Shown here piece after piece: positions 17,841 through 26,964 of a stretch of 32,667 nucleotides of DNA. The stretch is from Romboutsia sp. Lineage in GTDB: Bacteria > Bacillota > Clostridia > Peptostreptococcales > Peptostreptococcaceae. Location of the stretch: contig JAGHEK010000068.1 in assembly GCA_017889265.1 (NCBI GenBank), positions 1-32,667 of the forward strand, read 5' to 3'. A model generated the notes under the pieces. That model worked only from the letters and a program-made list of their open reading frames with translations. It did no database searches and was not told the DNA's origin. The position numbers and the translations under genes were made by a program. The number at the start of each line of letters is the position of its first letter. Position 1 is the stretch's first letter.

Positions 17841-18608
17841 ATGTTAAGAGGATTATATACATCTGTTTCGTCAATGATAACACTTGAGTCTAGACAAGCA
17901 GTGATAAATAATAATATAGCTAATATAAATACTACTGGTTATAAAGATGAAAAATTAATAACTAGAACTTTTGATGATGTTATGTTATCAAATTTCGAAA
18001 ATTATGAAGATGGTATAGCTTATAGACAAGATTTGGGTGAAATGTCTTTTGGTACTGCAATTGATCATACAAAAACTAATTTTAATCAAGGAACTCATTT
18101 TCAAACGGATAATAACACAGACTTTGCTTTAATGGGAGATGGATTTTTTGAAGTAAGAGATAATAATAACAATTCATACTACACAAGAGATGGTTCATTT
18201 GTAATAAGTAATGAAGGGTATCTTACAACATCTCAAGGACATCAAGTTATGGGTATTAATCCTCAAACAGGACAAAAAGAACCAATATTTGTAGGGAATG
18301 ATAGAATTTCTATAAATCAAGCAAATGAGATAACTGTAAATGATAGAAAATATAAGTTAAGCATAGTTAAATTTGAAGACAATCAAAAGCTAAAAAGAGC
18401 ATCTAATAACTTATATACAGGGGAAGGTGCTACACAAGCTCAAAACGTTCAGGCAAGACAAGGATATCTAGAAGGTTCAAATGTTGATTTTATAACAGAA
18501 ACAGTTTCTCTTATGGAAACTATAAAAGAATTTGAAGCAAATCAAAAAGTTATGCAAACTATAGATACAACTCTAGGTAAAATTGCTAGCGAGATAGGCA
18601 GAATATAA
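17841..18608 (+). CDS. Flagellar hook-basal body protein, FlgF/FlgG paralog
   Basis: 255 aa; 'MLRGLYTSVSSMITLESRQAVINNNIANINTTGYKDE', 'YTRDGSFVISNEGYLTTSQGHQVMG', 'GYLEGSNVDFITETVSLMETIKEFEANQKVMQTID'. Confidence 0.92.
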   Translation: MLRGLYTSVSSMITLESRQAVINNNIANINTTGYKDEKLITRTFDDVMLSNFENYEDGIAYRQDLGEMSFGTAIDHTKTNFNQGTHFQTDNNTDFALMGDGFFEVRDNNNNSYYTRDGSFVISNEGYLTTSQGHQVMGINPQTGQKEPIFVGNDRISINQANEITVNDRKYKLSIVKFEDNQKLKRASNNLYTGEGATQAQNVQARQGYLEGSNVDFITETVSLMETIKEFEANQKVMQTIDTTLGKIASEIGRI

Positions 18609-18622
18609 TTGGAGGTTTATGT

Positions 18623-19384
18623 ATGTATAATATAGCTCACATAAATACTACGGCAATGCATGCAACACAAAATAGGATAGATGTAATATCAAATAATATG
18701 GTTAATGCACAAACTACGGGATATAAAAAATTAGAAATAGGTTTTGCTGATTTATATACGGAAACTTTAAATAAGAGATATTATCCAACTATTGATAAAT
18801 CTTCGGATTTTGGAACGGGAATTAGGACAACTGAAGCCGTAAGGCGATATGATCAAGGTGGATTAAAAAATACTGGTGTAAATACTAATATTGCAATAGA
18901 AGGAGAAGGATTTTTTAGAGTTATTACTACAAGTGGAGAAATAGCATATACTAGAAACGGAGAATTTAAATTAGATGCACTTGGAAGAATTGTAGATGAT
19001 AGAGGAAATTTTTTAGATATAGAACTTAATAACAATTTAAATGTACAAGAACTTAATTTATCTAATGGAGATTTAACCATAAGTAAAGTAGGAGAAGTGT
19101 ACTTTAATGGAGAACAAATAGGTAAAATTAATTTATATAAGCCACAAGGAAGTACTGACTTAATATCTAGTGGTGACAGTTTATTTACTACAAAAGAGGA
19201 TGGAGTAATGGAAGTATCTAATAATTATAAAGTACACCAAGGTTATTTAGAAATGTCAAATGTTAGAATGGAACAAGAAATGACAAATCTTATATTAGCG
19301 CAAAGAGCATTTCAATTCAATGCAAAGGGGATTCAGGCTGCTGATGAAATGTGGGGAATGATAAATAATCTTCAAGGAAAATAG
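18623..19384 (+). CDS. flgG: Flagellar distal rod protein FlgG (FlgF/FlgG family)
   Basis: 253 aa; 'ATQNRIDVISNNMVNAQTTGYKKLE', 'GYLEMSNVRMEQEMTNLILAQRAFQFNAKGIQAADEMWGMINNLQ'. Confidence 0.9.
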   Translation: MYNIAHINTTAMHATQNRIDVISNNMVNAQTTGYKKLEIGFADLYTETLNKRYYPTIDKSSDFGTGIRTTEAVRRYDQGGLKNTGVNTNIAIEGEGFFRVITTSGEIAYTRNGEFKLDALGRIVDDRGNFLDIELNNNLNVQELNLSNGDLTISKVGEVYFNGEQIGKINLYKPQGSTDLISSGDSLFTTKEDGVMEVSNNYKVHQGYLEMSNVRMEQEMTNLILAQRAFQFNAKGIQAADEMWGMINNLQGK

Positions 19385-19401
19385 TCTAGGAGGACGATTT
19401 A

Positions 19402-20286
19402 ATGAGTGAAGTAAAAGTATATGACTTTAAAAAACCACAGAGGTTTTCGACTGATAATTTAAGATTCGTATCTGTAATAACTGAGGAATATTGTAAAAGT
19501 TTGACAAGTTTTATGGCGTATGAATTAAAAAGACCAAAGTTTAATTGTAAATTAGATAAGGTTGAACAAACAAACTACGATGAATTTGTTAGTATGATAG
19601 ATGAAGATGCTGTAATAGTTGAATATGACATGAAACCTTTAGTTAAGAATGTCATATATCAAATAGATAAGGAAATAGCACTTATACTTATAGATTTAAT
19701 ATCAGGTGGAGACGGAATTATAACTAATTTTTCAAGAGAAATAACAGAAATTGATAAAGCACTCATAAATTATACTGCAAACCAATTTTTATCAAATCTT
19801 CATGTAATAGAAACTTGTACTAGTAATGAAGTTGCAAATGTTAATAAAAATATAGCTGCAAGTAGAAAATATCCTATAAGTGAATCTGTTATTGTTGCTC
19901 ATATGAGTATACACGAAGATGATAAAGAATTAGGCAAAACTTGTTTTTGTATGCCATATACTTGTATGGAACCTGTATTATCGCAGATGGAAACTAAAAA
20001 ATTATTTAGAGATAAGGATATAGAATACGATTCAGAATTCACTAATGCTATATATAAAAATGTTTGTGGTACAACATCAGAAGTATCTGTTCAGTTAGGT
20101 GAAACAGGGATCAACGTAAAAGATTTACTTAATTTAAGTGTTGATGATATAATAACATTGGATAATGATATTAATGATGAGATACCGATATTCGTTGAAA
20201 GATCTAAATCTTTTATGGGTAAACCAGGATTGATAAAAGATAAAAGAGCTGTAATAATAACAGATATTATAAGAAAGGAAGAATAG
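19402..20286 (+). CDS. fliM: Flagellar motor switch protein FliM (N-terminal CheY-binding motif not present)
   Basis: 294 aa; begins 'MSEVKVYDFKKPQRFSTDNLRFVSVITEEYCKSLTSFM'; FliM middle and C-terminal SpoA domain 'VSVQLGETGINVKDLLNLSVDDIITLD'. RBS TAGGAGGA 8 nt before the ATG. Confidence 0.92.
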   Translation: MSEVKVYDFKKPQRFSTDNLRFVSVITEEYCKSLTSFMAYELKRPKFNCKLDKVEQTNYDEFVSMIDEDAVIVEYDMKPLVKNVIYQIDKEIALILIDLISGGDGIITNFSREITEIDKALINYTANQFLSNLHVIETCTSNEVANVNKNIAASRKYPISESVIVAHMSIHEDDKELGKTCFCMPYTCMEPVLSQMETKKLFRDKDIEYDSEFTNAIYKNVCGTTSEVSVQLGETGINVKDLLNLSVDDIITLDNDINDEIPIFVERSKSFMGKPGLIKDKRAVIITDIIRKEE

Positions 20287-20289
20287 TTA

Positions 20290-20553
20290 ATGAGTGACAA
20301 TTTTGAAAGAGTCTTAAACATAGAACTTAAAGTTAACGTTGTTCTTGGAAGAACAAAGATGACACTGAAAGATATTTTTGAGTTATCTAAAGGTTCAGTT
20401 ATAGAGTTAGATAACTCTGAAGATCAAGAAGTAGAAATATATGTTAATAATAGAAAAATAGGATATGGACACGTAGTAATAGTAGGCCAAAAATTTGGTG
20501 TAAAGATAACGAGCATTTTAGGTGAAGATGAGTTAGTAAAGACTATAAGCTAA
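20290..20553 (+). CDS. fliN: Flagellar motor switch protein FliN (short, SpoA domain only)
   Basis: 87 aa; 'LNIELKVNVVLGRTKMTLKDIFELSKGSVIELDNSEDQEVEIYVNNRKIGYGHVVIVGQKFGVKITSIL'. Confidence 0.95.
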   Translation: MSDNFERVLNIELKVNVVLGRTKMTLKDIFELSKGSVIELDNSEDQEVEIYVNNRKIGYGHVVIVGQKFGVKITSILGEDELVKTIS

Positions 20554-20577
20554 TCTATATAGCAAAGGGTGAGTAAT

Positions 20578-21744
20578 ATGAGTACAGTGTTAAAAACAAA
20601 ATATAATAGCACAGGTATACGATGTGTAGATGCTTGTTTACAATATGGAGAATTAAGATTTATAAGTAATGACGGAACTCCGACGAAAATAGAACTACCC
20701 CTTGATAAGTATGATGATGCGATATTAGAATTTGAAGAAAGAATAAATGAAGGTTTAACAAGTAACAATATAAGACCAGAAGATATTCTAAGAAAGGGTA
20801 GTGTAACCTATAATCAAGCTAAAAAATTTGCAGAAGAAGGAAAGATAAGGGGAATAAATCACTACCCTATAGATGGAAGTATAGAATGTGATAATATACT
20901 AGGTATTAGTGGAGTTGTTGAATATGCACTTGCTAGATGGGAAGGTCTTGATAAAGCAGAAGCTGTTAAAAAAGGTGTATTAAGAGCTATAAAAGTAAAT
21001 GGAGAAGATTTTGTTAGATCTATGAACTTTGGAAATGACATTGATATAAATCAGTGTTATATGCTTGCAAAATCAGCAAAAAGCATAGACAATATAATGG
21101 ATATAAAGCTTTATCAACCTAAACATTTTAATATAGGTACTAAGATATATAATAGTGTAAATGAAAAAAACAGAAAATATAGTGGATTTGATATAAAAGA
21201 TTTGAGCAATCTTGAATCAAAGGATATAATAGTAGGTATTTTAGGTGCTTTATTATCATTTGCATTGATACAGATAGTAACTAATTTTGGGGCATTACTT
21301 GGAAATAATACGATTTATTTTATTATAAGTGCTATCTTGACAACTATTGGTGGTATTATTAGTATTGCTATATTCAAAAATGCCTCATCAAAAAATAATA
21401 ATTTTTCTGGTCAAGATATAATAAACATGTTCGATGAAGAACTGGATAAAGCTGTATATGAAAATTTACTTACTTATAAGGAAATGCAATTAATACTTGA
21501 GAATATTACTCAAGGTGATTTATCAAAAATTCTTGTAGATATGAGAGGAAGTGTAAATAAAAGGGCATCTGTTAATATAATTATGGAAAAGCAAACTAGA
21601 TTTATATTGGATGCTAGATCTACTATTTCACTTCCTAGCACAGATGAAATAAAGCAAATTTTTATAAATATGGTTAATCAATATCAAGGAAAATTAGATA
21701 TAAATTACGATATAAAAAAGGTAACAAAAGAAAGTGCTGAATAA
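20578..21744 (+). CDS. Uncharacterised protein with two predicted TM helices; last gene of the flagellar operon
   Basis: About 388 aa from ATG 20578 (RBS AAAGGGTGA); hydrophobic segments 'DIIVGILGALLSFALIQIVTNFGALL' and 'NTIYFIISAILTTIGGIISIAIF'. No family confidently recognised. Confidence 0.85.
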   Translation: MSTVLKTKYNSTGIRCVDACLQYGELRFISNDGTPTKIELPLDKYDDAILEFEERINEGLTSNNIRPEDILRKGSVTYNQAKKFAEEGKIRGINHYPIDGSIECDNILGISGVVEYALARWEGLDKAEAVKKGVLRAIKVNGEDFVRSMNFGNDIDINQCYMLAKSAKSIDNIMDIKLYQPKHFNIGTKIYNSVNEKNRKYSGFDIKDLSNLESKDIIVGILGALLSFALIQIVTNFGALLGNNTIYFIISAILTTIGGIISIAIFKNASSKNNNFSGQDIINMFDEELDKAVYENLLTYKEMQLILENITQGDLSKILVDMRGSVNKRASVNIIMEKQTRFILDARSTISLPSTDEIKQIFINMVNQYQGKLDINYDIKKVTKESAE

Positions 21745-21774
21745 GATAATTAGTTAAAAAAGCTAATTGTCTTT
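21745..21774 (+). terminator. Possible weak terminator hairpin at the end of the flagellar operon
   Basis: GATAATTAG-N9-CTAATTGTC hairpin (one wobble) followed by only TTT; weak U-tract. Confidence 0.35.
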
Positions 21775-21801
21775 AACATATAAATAAAAGGAGGGTTATA
21801 T

Positions 21802-23136
21802 ATGAGAGTTATAATAATTGGAGGAGTTGCAGCTGGAATGAGTGCTGCTGCTAAACTTAAAAGAATGAATAAAGATGCACAAGTTGTAGTTTATGAAAAA
21901 ACTGATATAGTTTCTTTTGGAGCTTGTGGATTACCTTATTTTGTTGGAGGATTTTTTGACAATCCAAATAATATGATAGCTAGAACTCCAGAAAAATTTA
22001 AAGAAAGTGGAATAGAGTTATTCATAAACCATGAAGTTTTATCAGTAGACTTTGATAATAAAAAAGTTATAGTAAAAGATATAGAAAATAATAAAGAAAT
22101 AGAAGATACATATGATAAGCTTATGATAGCGACTGGTGCAAGTGCTATAATACCACCTATAAAAAATGTTAAATTAAAAAATGTTCATACATTAAAGAAT
22201 ATGGAAGATGGAAAAATAATAAAAGAAATAATATCAAGCGATGAAATAAAAAAAGTAGCTATAATAGGTGCAGGATTTATAGGACTGGAAGCTGTTGAAG
22301 CTATGAAAAAACAAAATAAAGAAGTTTCTGTAATACAAATGGGAGAGAGAATACTTCAAGAAGTTTTTGATAAAGAAATAACTGATTTATTAGAAGCAGA
22401 ACTAAGAAAGCATAAAGTAGATTTATACTTAAAAACTACTGTAACTGAATTAAAAGGTGATGATAAAGTAAAAAAAGTTATAACTGATAAAGGTGAGATA
22501 GATGCAGATTTAGTTATAATAGCTACTGGTGTAAGGCCTAATACATCATTTTTAGATTCATCAAAAATCAATATGTTAAAAAATGGAGCTATAATAGTTG
22601 ATGAGTATGGAAAAACTTCTGTTAAAGATGTTTATTCAGCAGGAGATTGTGCTACTATAAAAAATATAGTGACAGGTAAAGATAGCTATATACCTCTTGC
22701 CACAGGTGCTAACAAATTAGGAAGAATAGTTGGAGAAAATTTAGCTGGTGAAAATAATAAATTCCAAGGTTCTTTAGCATCGAGTTGTATAAAGGTTATG
22801 GATATGGAAGCTGCAAGAGTAGGAATTGGGGAAAATGAAGCTAAAGACTTAGGGTTAAATTATAAAACAAAATTTATAGAAGATATGAATCAAACTAGTT
22901 ATTATCCAGGTAGAGAAAAAATATATGTTAAAGTTATTTATAATAGCGATACTAAAGTTATACTTGGTGGTCAAGTTTGTGGTTATAAAGATTGTGTTCA
23001 AAGAGCTAACGTTTTAGCTTGTTGTATATTTAATAAAATGACTACAAATGAACTAGGAATGCTTGATTTATGTTATGCACCACCATTTGCTAGAACTTGG
23101 GATGTTTTAAATGTTGTAGGGAATGTATGTAAATAA
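21802..23136 (+). CDS. FAD-dependent pyridine nucleotide-disulfide oxidoreductase, CoA-disulfide reductase/NADH oxidase type
   Basis: 444 aa; FAD-binding 'IIIGGVAAGMSAAAKLKRMN', redox Cys in 'SFGACGLPYFVGG', NAD-binding 'VAIIGAGFIGLEAVEAM', 'VYSAGDCATIKN'. Confidence 0.88.
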   Translation: MRVIIIGGVAAGMSAAAKLKRMNKDAQVVVYEKTDIVSFGACGLPYFVGGFFDNPNNMIARTPEKFKESGIELFINHEVLSVDFDNKKVIVKDIENNKEIEDTYDKLMIATGASAIIPPIKNVKLKNVHTLKNMEDGKIIKEIISSDEIKKVAIIGAGFIGLEAVEAMKKQNKEVSVIQMGERILQEVFDKEITDLLEAELRKHKVDLYLKTTVTELKGDDKVKKVITDKGEIDADLVIIATGVRPNTSFLDSSKINMLKNGAIIVDEYGKTSVKDVYSAGDCATIKNIVTGKDSYIPLATGANKLGRIVGENLAGENNKFQGSLASSCIKVMDMEAARVGIGENEAKDLGLNYKTKFIEDMNQTSYYPGREKIYVKVIYNSDTKVILGGQVCGYKDCVQRANVLACCIFNKMTTNELGMLDLCYAPPFARTWDVLNVVGNVCK

Positions 23137-23148
23137 GGGGGATTTTAA

Positions 23149-24534
23149 GTGGGGGATAAATCTTTTTTATCAGATTTTATGATGATAACTGATATAAGAA
23201 CAGTTAGTTTTATATTTTTACTGTTTTTTACTTTCTTTATAGTTAAAAAAATGGAACAAAAGAAAGTAAAGTTTTCAACACGAACTATAATAGCTACTAT
23301 AATAGGGTTAATTTTAGGTGTTATTATTCAGTTGGTAGCAGGACTTCCTAAAAATCCATCAGAAATAACTTGGATAAATGAAGTTACTAAGTGGTATGGA
23401 TTGTTTGGTTATGGATTTATGGATTTACTAAAAATGTTAGTAGTTCCAATGATATTTTTTGCTATAACTAGAGTTATCATAAATATGAATGATGATAACT
23501 TAGGTACTTTAACTGGTAAAACAATAGGTATGTTACTTTTAACTACCGCTATTTCTTCTATTGTTGGTATTTTAGTTGCTAATTTATTTAGTTTAGGTGT
23601 TGGAGTAGATGTTTCAAATATACAAATTGATACAACTATGAAAGAAATAGTTCCTATAGTAGATACTATAAGAGATTTATTACCTTCGAATCCTGTAATG
23701 GCTATGGCAGAAGGGAAAGTGGTTGCAATAGTAATATTTGCTACATTTTTAGGAATGGCAGTTAGAAGGCAAAGAAAAAAATATCTTGAAACTATAAAGC
23801 CGTTTATTGATTTAGTAGAAGCTTGTTATAAAATTATAGTAAGTGTATCTATGACTATTATAAAGTTCATGCCTTATGCAGTAGTTGCATTACTTGCAAA
23901 TACTATTGCAAGTAGGGGATTATCATCAATAATATCAGTTATGCAATTTATAGGGGCTTTATATATAAGTGTATTTATTGTATTTGTAATTCATTTAATA
24001 CTAGTTTTATTAAGTGGAATAAATCCTTTAAGATACCTAAAAAAAGTTACAGAAGTTCTTTTATTAGCTTTTACATCTCGTTCTAGTTTAGGAACTTTAC
24101 CTGTAACAATAGATAAACTTACAAATAGCATTGGAATAGAAGAGGGTACTTCTAGTTTTGTTGCTAGTTTGGCTGCAAATATGGGGATGAATGGTTGTGC
24201 AGGTATTTATCCAGCACTTATGGCTGTTACAGTAGCTAATATGGCAGGTATTGACTTGAATATGAGTTTTTACTTTATGTTAGTTTTTGTTATAACTATA
24301 AGTTCATTAGGCATAGCAGGATTACCAGGTACTGCAACAATGTCTGTTTCTGTGGTTTTATCAGGAGTAGGACTAGGGGCATATTTTCCACTTGCAGGAG
24401 GAATACTTGCAATAGATCCTATACTTGATATGGGGCGCACTATGCTTAATGTTAATGGGGCTATGAGTATAGCTATTTTTGTTGGAAAATCTGAGAATAA
24501 ATTTAATAAAGAAATATTTGAAAAAAATCATTAA
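23149..24534 (+). CDS. Dicarboxylate/amino acid:cation symporter (DAACS) family, L-cystine transporter TcyP-like
   Basis: 461 aa, GTG start; multi-TM; 'LLKMLVVPMIFFAITRVIINM', 'GMNGCAGIYPALMAVTVANMAGID', 'LAIDPILDMGRTMLNVNGAMSIAI'. Confidence 0.82.
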   Translation: MGDKSFLSDFMMITDIRTVSFIFLLFFTFFIVKKMEQKKVKFSTRTIIATIIGLILGVIIQLVAGLPKNPSEITWINEVTKWYGLFGYGFMDLLKMLVVPMIFFAITRVIINMNDDNLGTLTGKTIGMLLLTTAISSIVGILVANLFSLGVGVDVSNIQIDTTMKEIVPIVDTIRDLLPSNPVMAMAEGKVVAIVIFATFLGMAVRRQRKKYLETIKPFIDLVEACYKIIVSVSMTIIKFMPYAVVALLANTIASRGLSSIISVMQFIGALYISVFIVFVIHLILVLLSGINPLRYLKKVTEVLLLAFTSRSSLGTLPVTIDKLTNSIGIEEGTSSFVASLAANMGMNGCAGIYPALMAVTVANMAGIDLNMSFYFMLVFVITISSLGIAGLPGTATMSVSVVLSGVGLGAYFPLAGGILAIDPILDMGRTMLNVNGAMSIAIFVGKSENKFNKEIFEKNH

Positions 24535-24563
24535 AAGATAAGGAATTATTTCCTTATCTTTTT
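24533..24563 (+). terminator. Strong intrinsic terminator after the symporter gene
   Basis: AAAAGATAAGGAA-TTAT-TTCCTTATCTTTT perfect 13-bp stem with terminal T run. Confidence 0.88.
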
Positions 24564-24575
24564 ATAATAATTATA

Positions 24576-24603
24576 TTGACTAAATATATATAAATATTAT
24601 AAT
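24576..24603 (+). promoter_or_regulatory. sigmaA promoter for the sdaAB-sdaAA operon
   Basis: TTGACT - 16 nt - TATAAT, 35 nt upstream of the sdaAB start codon. Confidence 0.75.
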
Positions 24604-24638
24604 TATAAAGTATTATAATATGAAAAGAGGAAAATATT

Positions 24639-25313
24639 ATGGCAAAAGATTATAGTGTATTTGATATTGTAGGTCCTAATATGATAGGTCCATCTAGTTC
24701 ACATACTGCAGGAGCTGCTAGAATTGGGAAAATGGCTTTTAAGATAGCCGAAGAAAAAATAGTAGATGTAAAATTTTATCTTCATGGTTCTTTTGCAGAA
24801 ACTTATAGAGGACATGGAACAGATAGAGCATTACTTGGGGGAATATTAGGGTTTGAACCAGACGACGTTAGAATAAGAAATTCATTCGATATAGCAAAGG
24901 AAAATGGAATTAATTTTGAGTTTATAAAGTTTGATTTAGGAGAAGATGCACATCCTAATACAGTTAGAATAGATATGACTTTAGAAAGTGGCAAAACTTG
25001 TAGTGTTATGGGGGCATCAATCGGTGGTGGAAACATAAAGTTGACTGAAATGGACGGATTAAAACTTGATTTTAATGGTTCTAAATTCGGTTGTGTTGTA
25101 GAAATCATGGACAAGCCAGGTTCTATTTCAAAGGTTGTAAAAATATTAGGTGAAGCAAATAAAAATATTTCAAGTGTATATACTGATAAAAGTGATAGAT
25201 TAGATTATATATTCATTACAATAGAAACTGATGAAGTTATTGAAAAAGAAATAATACAAAGCATAAGAGAATGTAATGTTGTTGAAAAAATAATCGTTTT
25301 AAACAAATTCTAA
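24639..25313 (+). CDS. sdaAB: L-serine ammonia-lyase, iron-sulfur-dependent, beta subunit
   Basis: 224 aa; 'GPSSSHTAGAARIGKMA', 'HGSFAETYRGHGTDRALLGG', C-terminal ACT-like domain 'CVVEIMDKPGSISKVVKIL'. Confidence 0.95.
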   Translation: MAKDYSVFDIVGPNMIGPSSSHTAGAARIGKMAFKIAEEKIVDVKFYLHGSFAETYRGHGTDRALLGGILGFEPDDVRIRNSFDIAKENGINFEFIKFDLGEDAHPNTVRIDMTLESGKTCSVMGASIGGGNIKLTEMDGLKLDFNGSKFGCVVEIMDKPGSISKVVKILGEANKNISSVYTDKSDRLDYIFITIETDEVIEKEIIQSIRECNVVEKIIVLNKF

Positions 25314-25328
25314 TTACGGAGGGTTCTA

Positions 25329-26210
25329 ATGACTTATAATTTTACTAGTGGAGAAGACTTAATAAGAAAATGTAAAGAATTAAACTTAAAAATATATGAA
25401 ATATGTATAGAAAGAGAAGTTGAGTTAACAGGTTTATCAAAAGAAGAAGTATTTGAAAAAATGAGAGTAAGTCTAAATATAATGAAAGATGCTATAAAAA
25501 AAGCACAAGTAGAGGATATAAAATCTATGGGTGGTCTTATAGGTGGAGAAGCTAAAAAGTTATCTATATTTAGAAACTCTGATAAAAGAACTGTTTGTGG
25601 TTCTTTAATGAATAAAGCTATGACCGCTGCTATGGGAACTATGGAAGTTAATGCATCTATGGGGCTTGTTGTTGCTGCTCCTACTGCTGGTTCTTGTGGG
25701 ATACTTCCAGCGGCTATAGTTACTATTGGAAATGAATATGGATTTAGCGATGAAGAAATGATAAATGCTATGTTTACTGCATCTGCAATAGGTGCCATAA
25801 TAACTAGAAATGCTACTGTTTCTGGAGCAGAAGGTGGTTGTCAAGCAGAAACAGGTGCTGCTGCTGCCATGGCATCTGCTGGTGTAGTTGAGATGATGGG
25901 AGGAAGTGTTGAAGAAGCACTACATTCTGCATCATACTGTTTACAAAATGTTATGGGGCTTGTATGTGACCCAATAGCAGGACTTGTTGAAGCTCCTTGC
26001 CAAGGTAGAAATGCAATAGGAGTTGCTAATGCTTTAATATCGGCAGAACTTTCACTTGCTGGAATAATAAATATAATACCATTTGATGAAACTGTTGAAG
26101 CTATGTATAAAGTAGGTAAAACTTTACCTATGGAACTTAGAGAAACTGCACTTGGTGGAGTAGCAGCTACTTGCACAGGTTGTAATTTAACTAAGAAAAT
26201 ATTTGGATAA
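25329..26210 (+). CDS. sdaAA: L-serine ammonia-lyase, iron-sulfur-dependent, alpha subunit
   Basis: 293 aa; 'AAPTAGSCGILPAAIVTIG', 'GAEGGCQAETGAAAAMASAG', 'CDPIAGLVEAPCQGRNAIG', 'CTGCN'. Confidence 0.95.
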   Translation: MTYNFTSGEDLIRKCKELNLKIYEICIEREVELTGLSKEEVFEKMRVSLNIMKDAIKKAQVEDIKSMGGLIGGEAKKLSIFRNSDKRTVCGSLMNKAMTAAMGTMEVNASMGLVVAAPTAGSCGILPAAIVTIGNEYGFSDEEMINAMFTASAIGAIITRNATVSGAEGGCQAETGAAAAMASAGVVEMMGGSVEEALHSASYCLQNVMGLVCDPIAGLVEAPCQGRNAIGVANALISAELSLAGIINIIPFDETVEAMYKVGKTLPMELRETALGGVAATCTGCNLTKKIFG

Positions 26211-26232
26211 AAAGCACTTTATAGTGCTTTTT
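26209..26232. terminator. Bidirectional terminator shared by convergent sdaAA and the minus-strand metallopeptidase gene
   Basis: AAAAAGCACT-TTAT-AGTGCTTTTT perfect 10-bp stem with A/T tracts on both sides; overlaps both stop codons. Confidence 0.85.
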
Positions 26233-26836
26233 CTAGTTTAAATCTTTTCTTGAAATTAAACATATTTTCTATATTATGGTCTTTTATTATATTTTTATAA
26301 TTTCCATAATTATAAGTAGCTAAGGCATATTCTTTCATTTTATTAAATAAAATAATTTCATTTTCATTGCTAAAATTTAATATGTTTTTTCCGATTTCCC
26401 AAGCATTAGTTTCTCTTTCTATAATATTTTTTTTGAGTTCTAAAAGATTAATTTCTATTTCATAAGGTAGATTATTTAAATTATTAAAATCAAAGTTATA
26501 ATTTAGCATAGTTTCTATTAACTTTGAGATTATTAGGGAATATTGAGCTTTATTTTTGTATATTTTTTTATCTAGTATATGTCCTATTTCATGAGCTATT
26601 ACTATTTTGGATATTAAGTTTATATTTTCATTATTAAGTTGTATTTTTTTATTATAGAAATTATTAAAGCTATAACAAAAATTTAAAAAAGATTTATTAG
26701 ATGCCATTATTAAATTTAAGTTTGGCATAGCACATATTGGAATATGTCTTTTTTTAGAATAGTATAAAAAAATTTTTCTATCTATGTTTAATTCCTTTAT
26801 ATTTTTTTTGAATAGCTTTTTTAGGTTTAAATTCAC
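26219..26836 (-). CDS. Orphan zinc metallopeptidase-like protein with HEIGH motif (ImmA/IrrE-like)
   Basis: 205 aa, GTG start with GAGGTGAT RBS; 'KIVIAHEIGHILDKKIYK' HExxH motif in an ImmA/IrrE-type context. Confidence 0.7.
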   Translation of the reverse strand: MNLNLKKLFKKNIKELNIDRKIFLYYSKKRHIPICAMPNLNLIMASNKSFLNFCYSFNNFYNKKIQLNNENINLISKIVIAHEIGHILDKKIYKNKAQYSLIISKLIETMLNYNFDFNNLNNLPYEIEINLLELKKNIIERETNAWEIGKNILNFSNENEIILFNKMKEYALATYNYGNYKNIIKDHNIENMFNFKKRFKLEKAL

Positions 26837-26890
26837 GGATAAATCACCTCAAAATATTTATTATTTTATAGTATTATAAAAAATCATTTT

Positions 26891-26899
26891 TGATATAAT
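26891..26899 (+). promoter_or_regulatory. Extended -10 promoter upstream of polC
   Basis: TGaTATAAT at 26891-26899; -35 is poor. Confidence 0.45.
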
Positions 26900-26964
26900 C
26901 TTTAATAAATTGACTAAAAAAAATTAGAGTGATAGAATATAAAATAATATTTTGTGGAGGTGTT

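Noticed and set aside
25334-25798. 154-aa minus-strand ORF (and 25605-25844, 25841-26176)
   Set aside because: Antisense shadow ORFs inside sdaAA, which has unmistakable protein-level conservation on the + strand.
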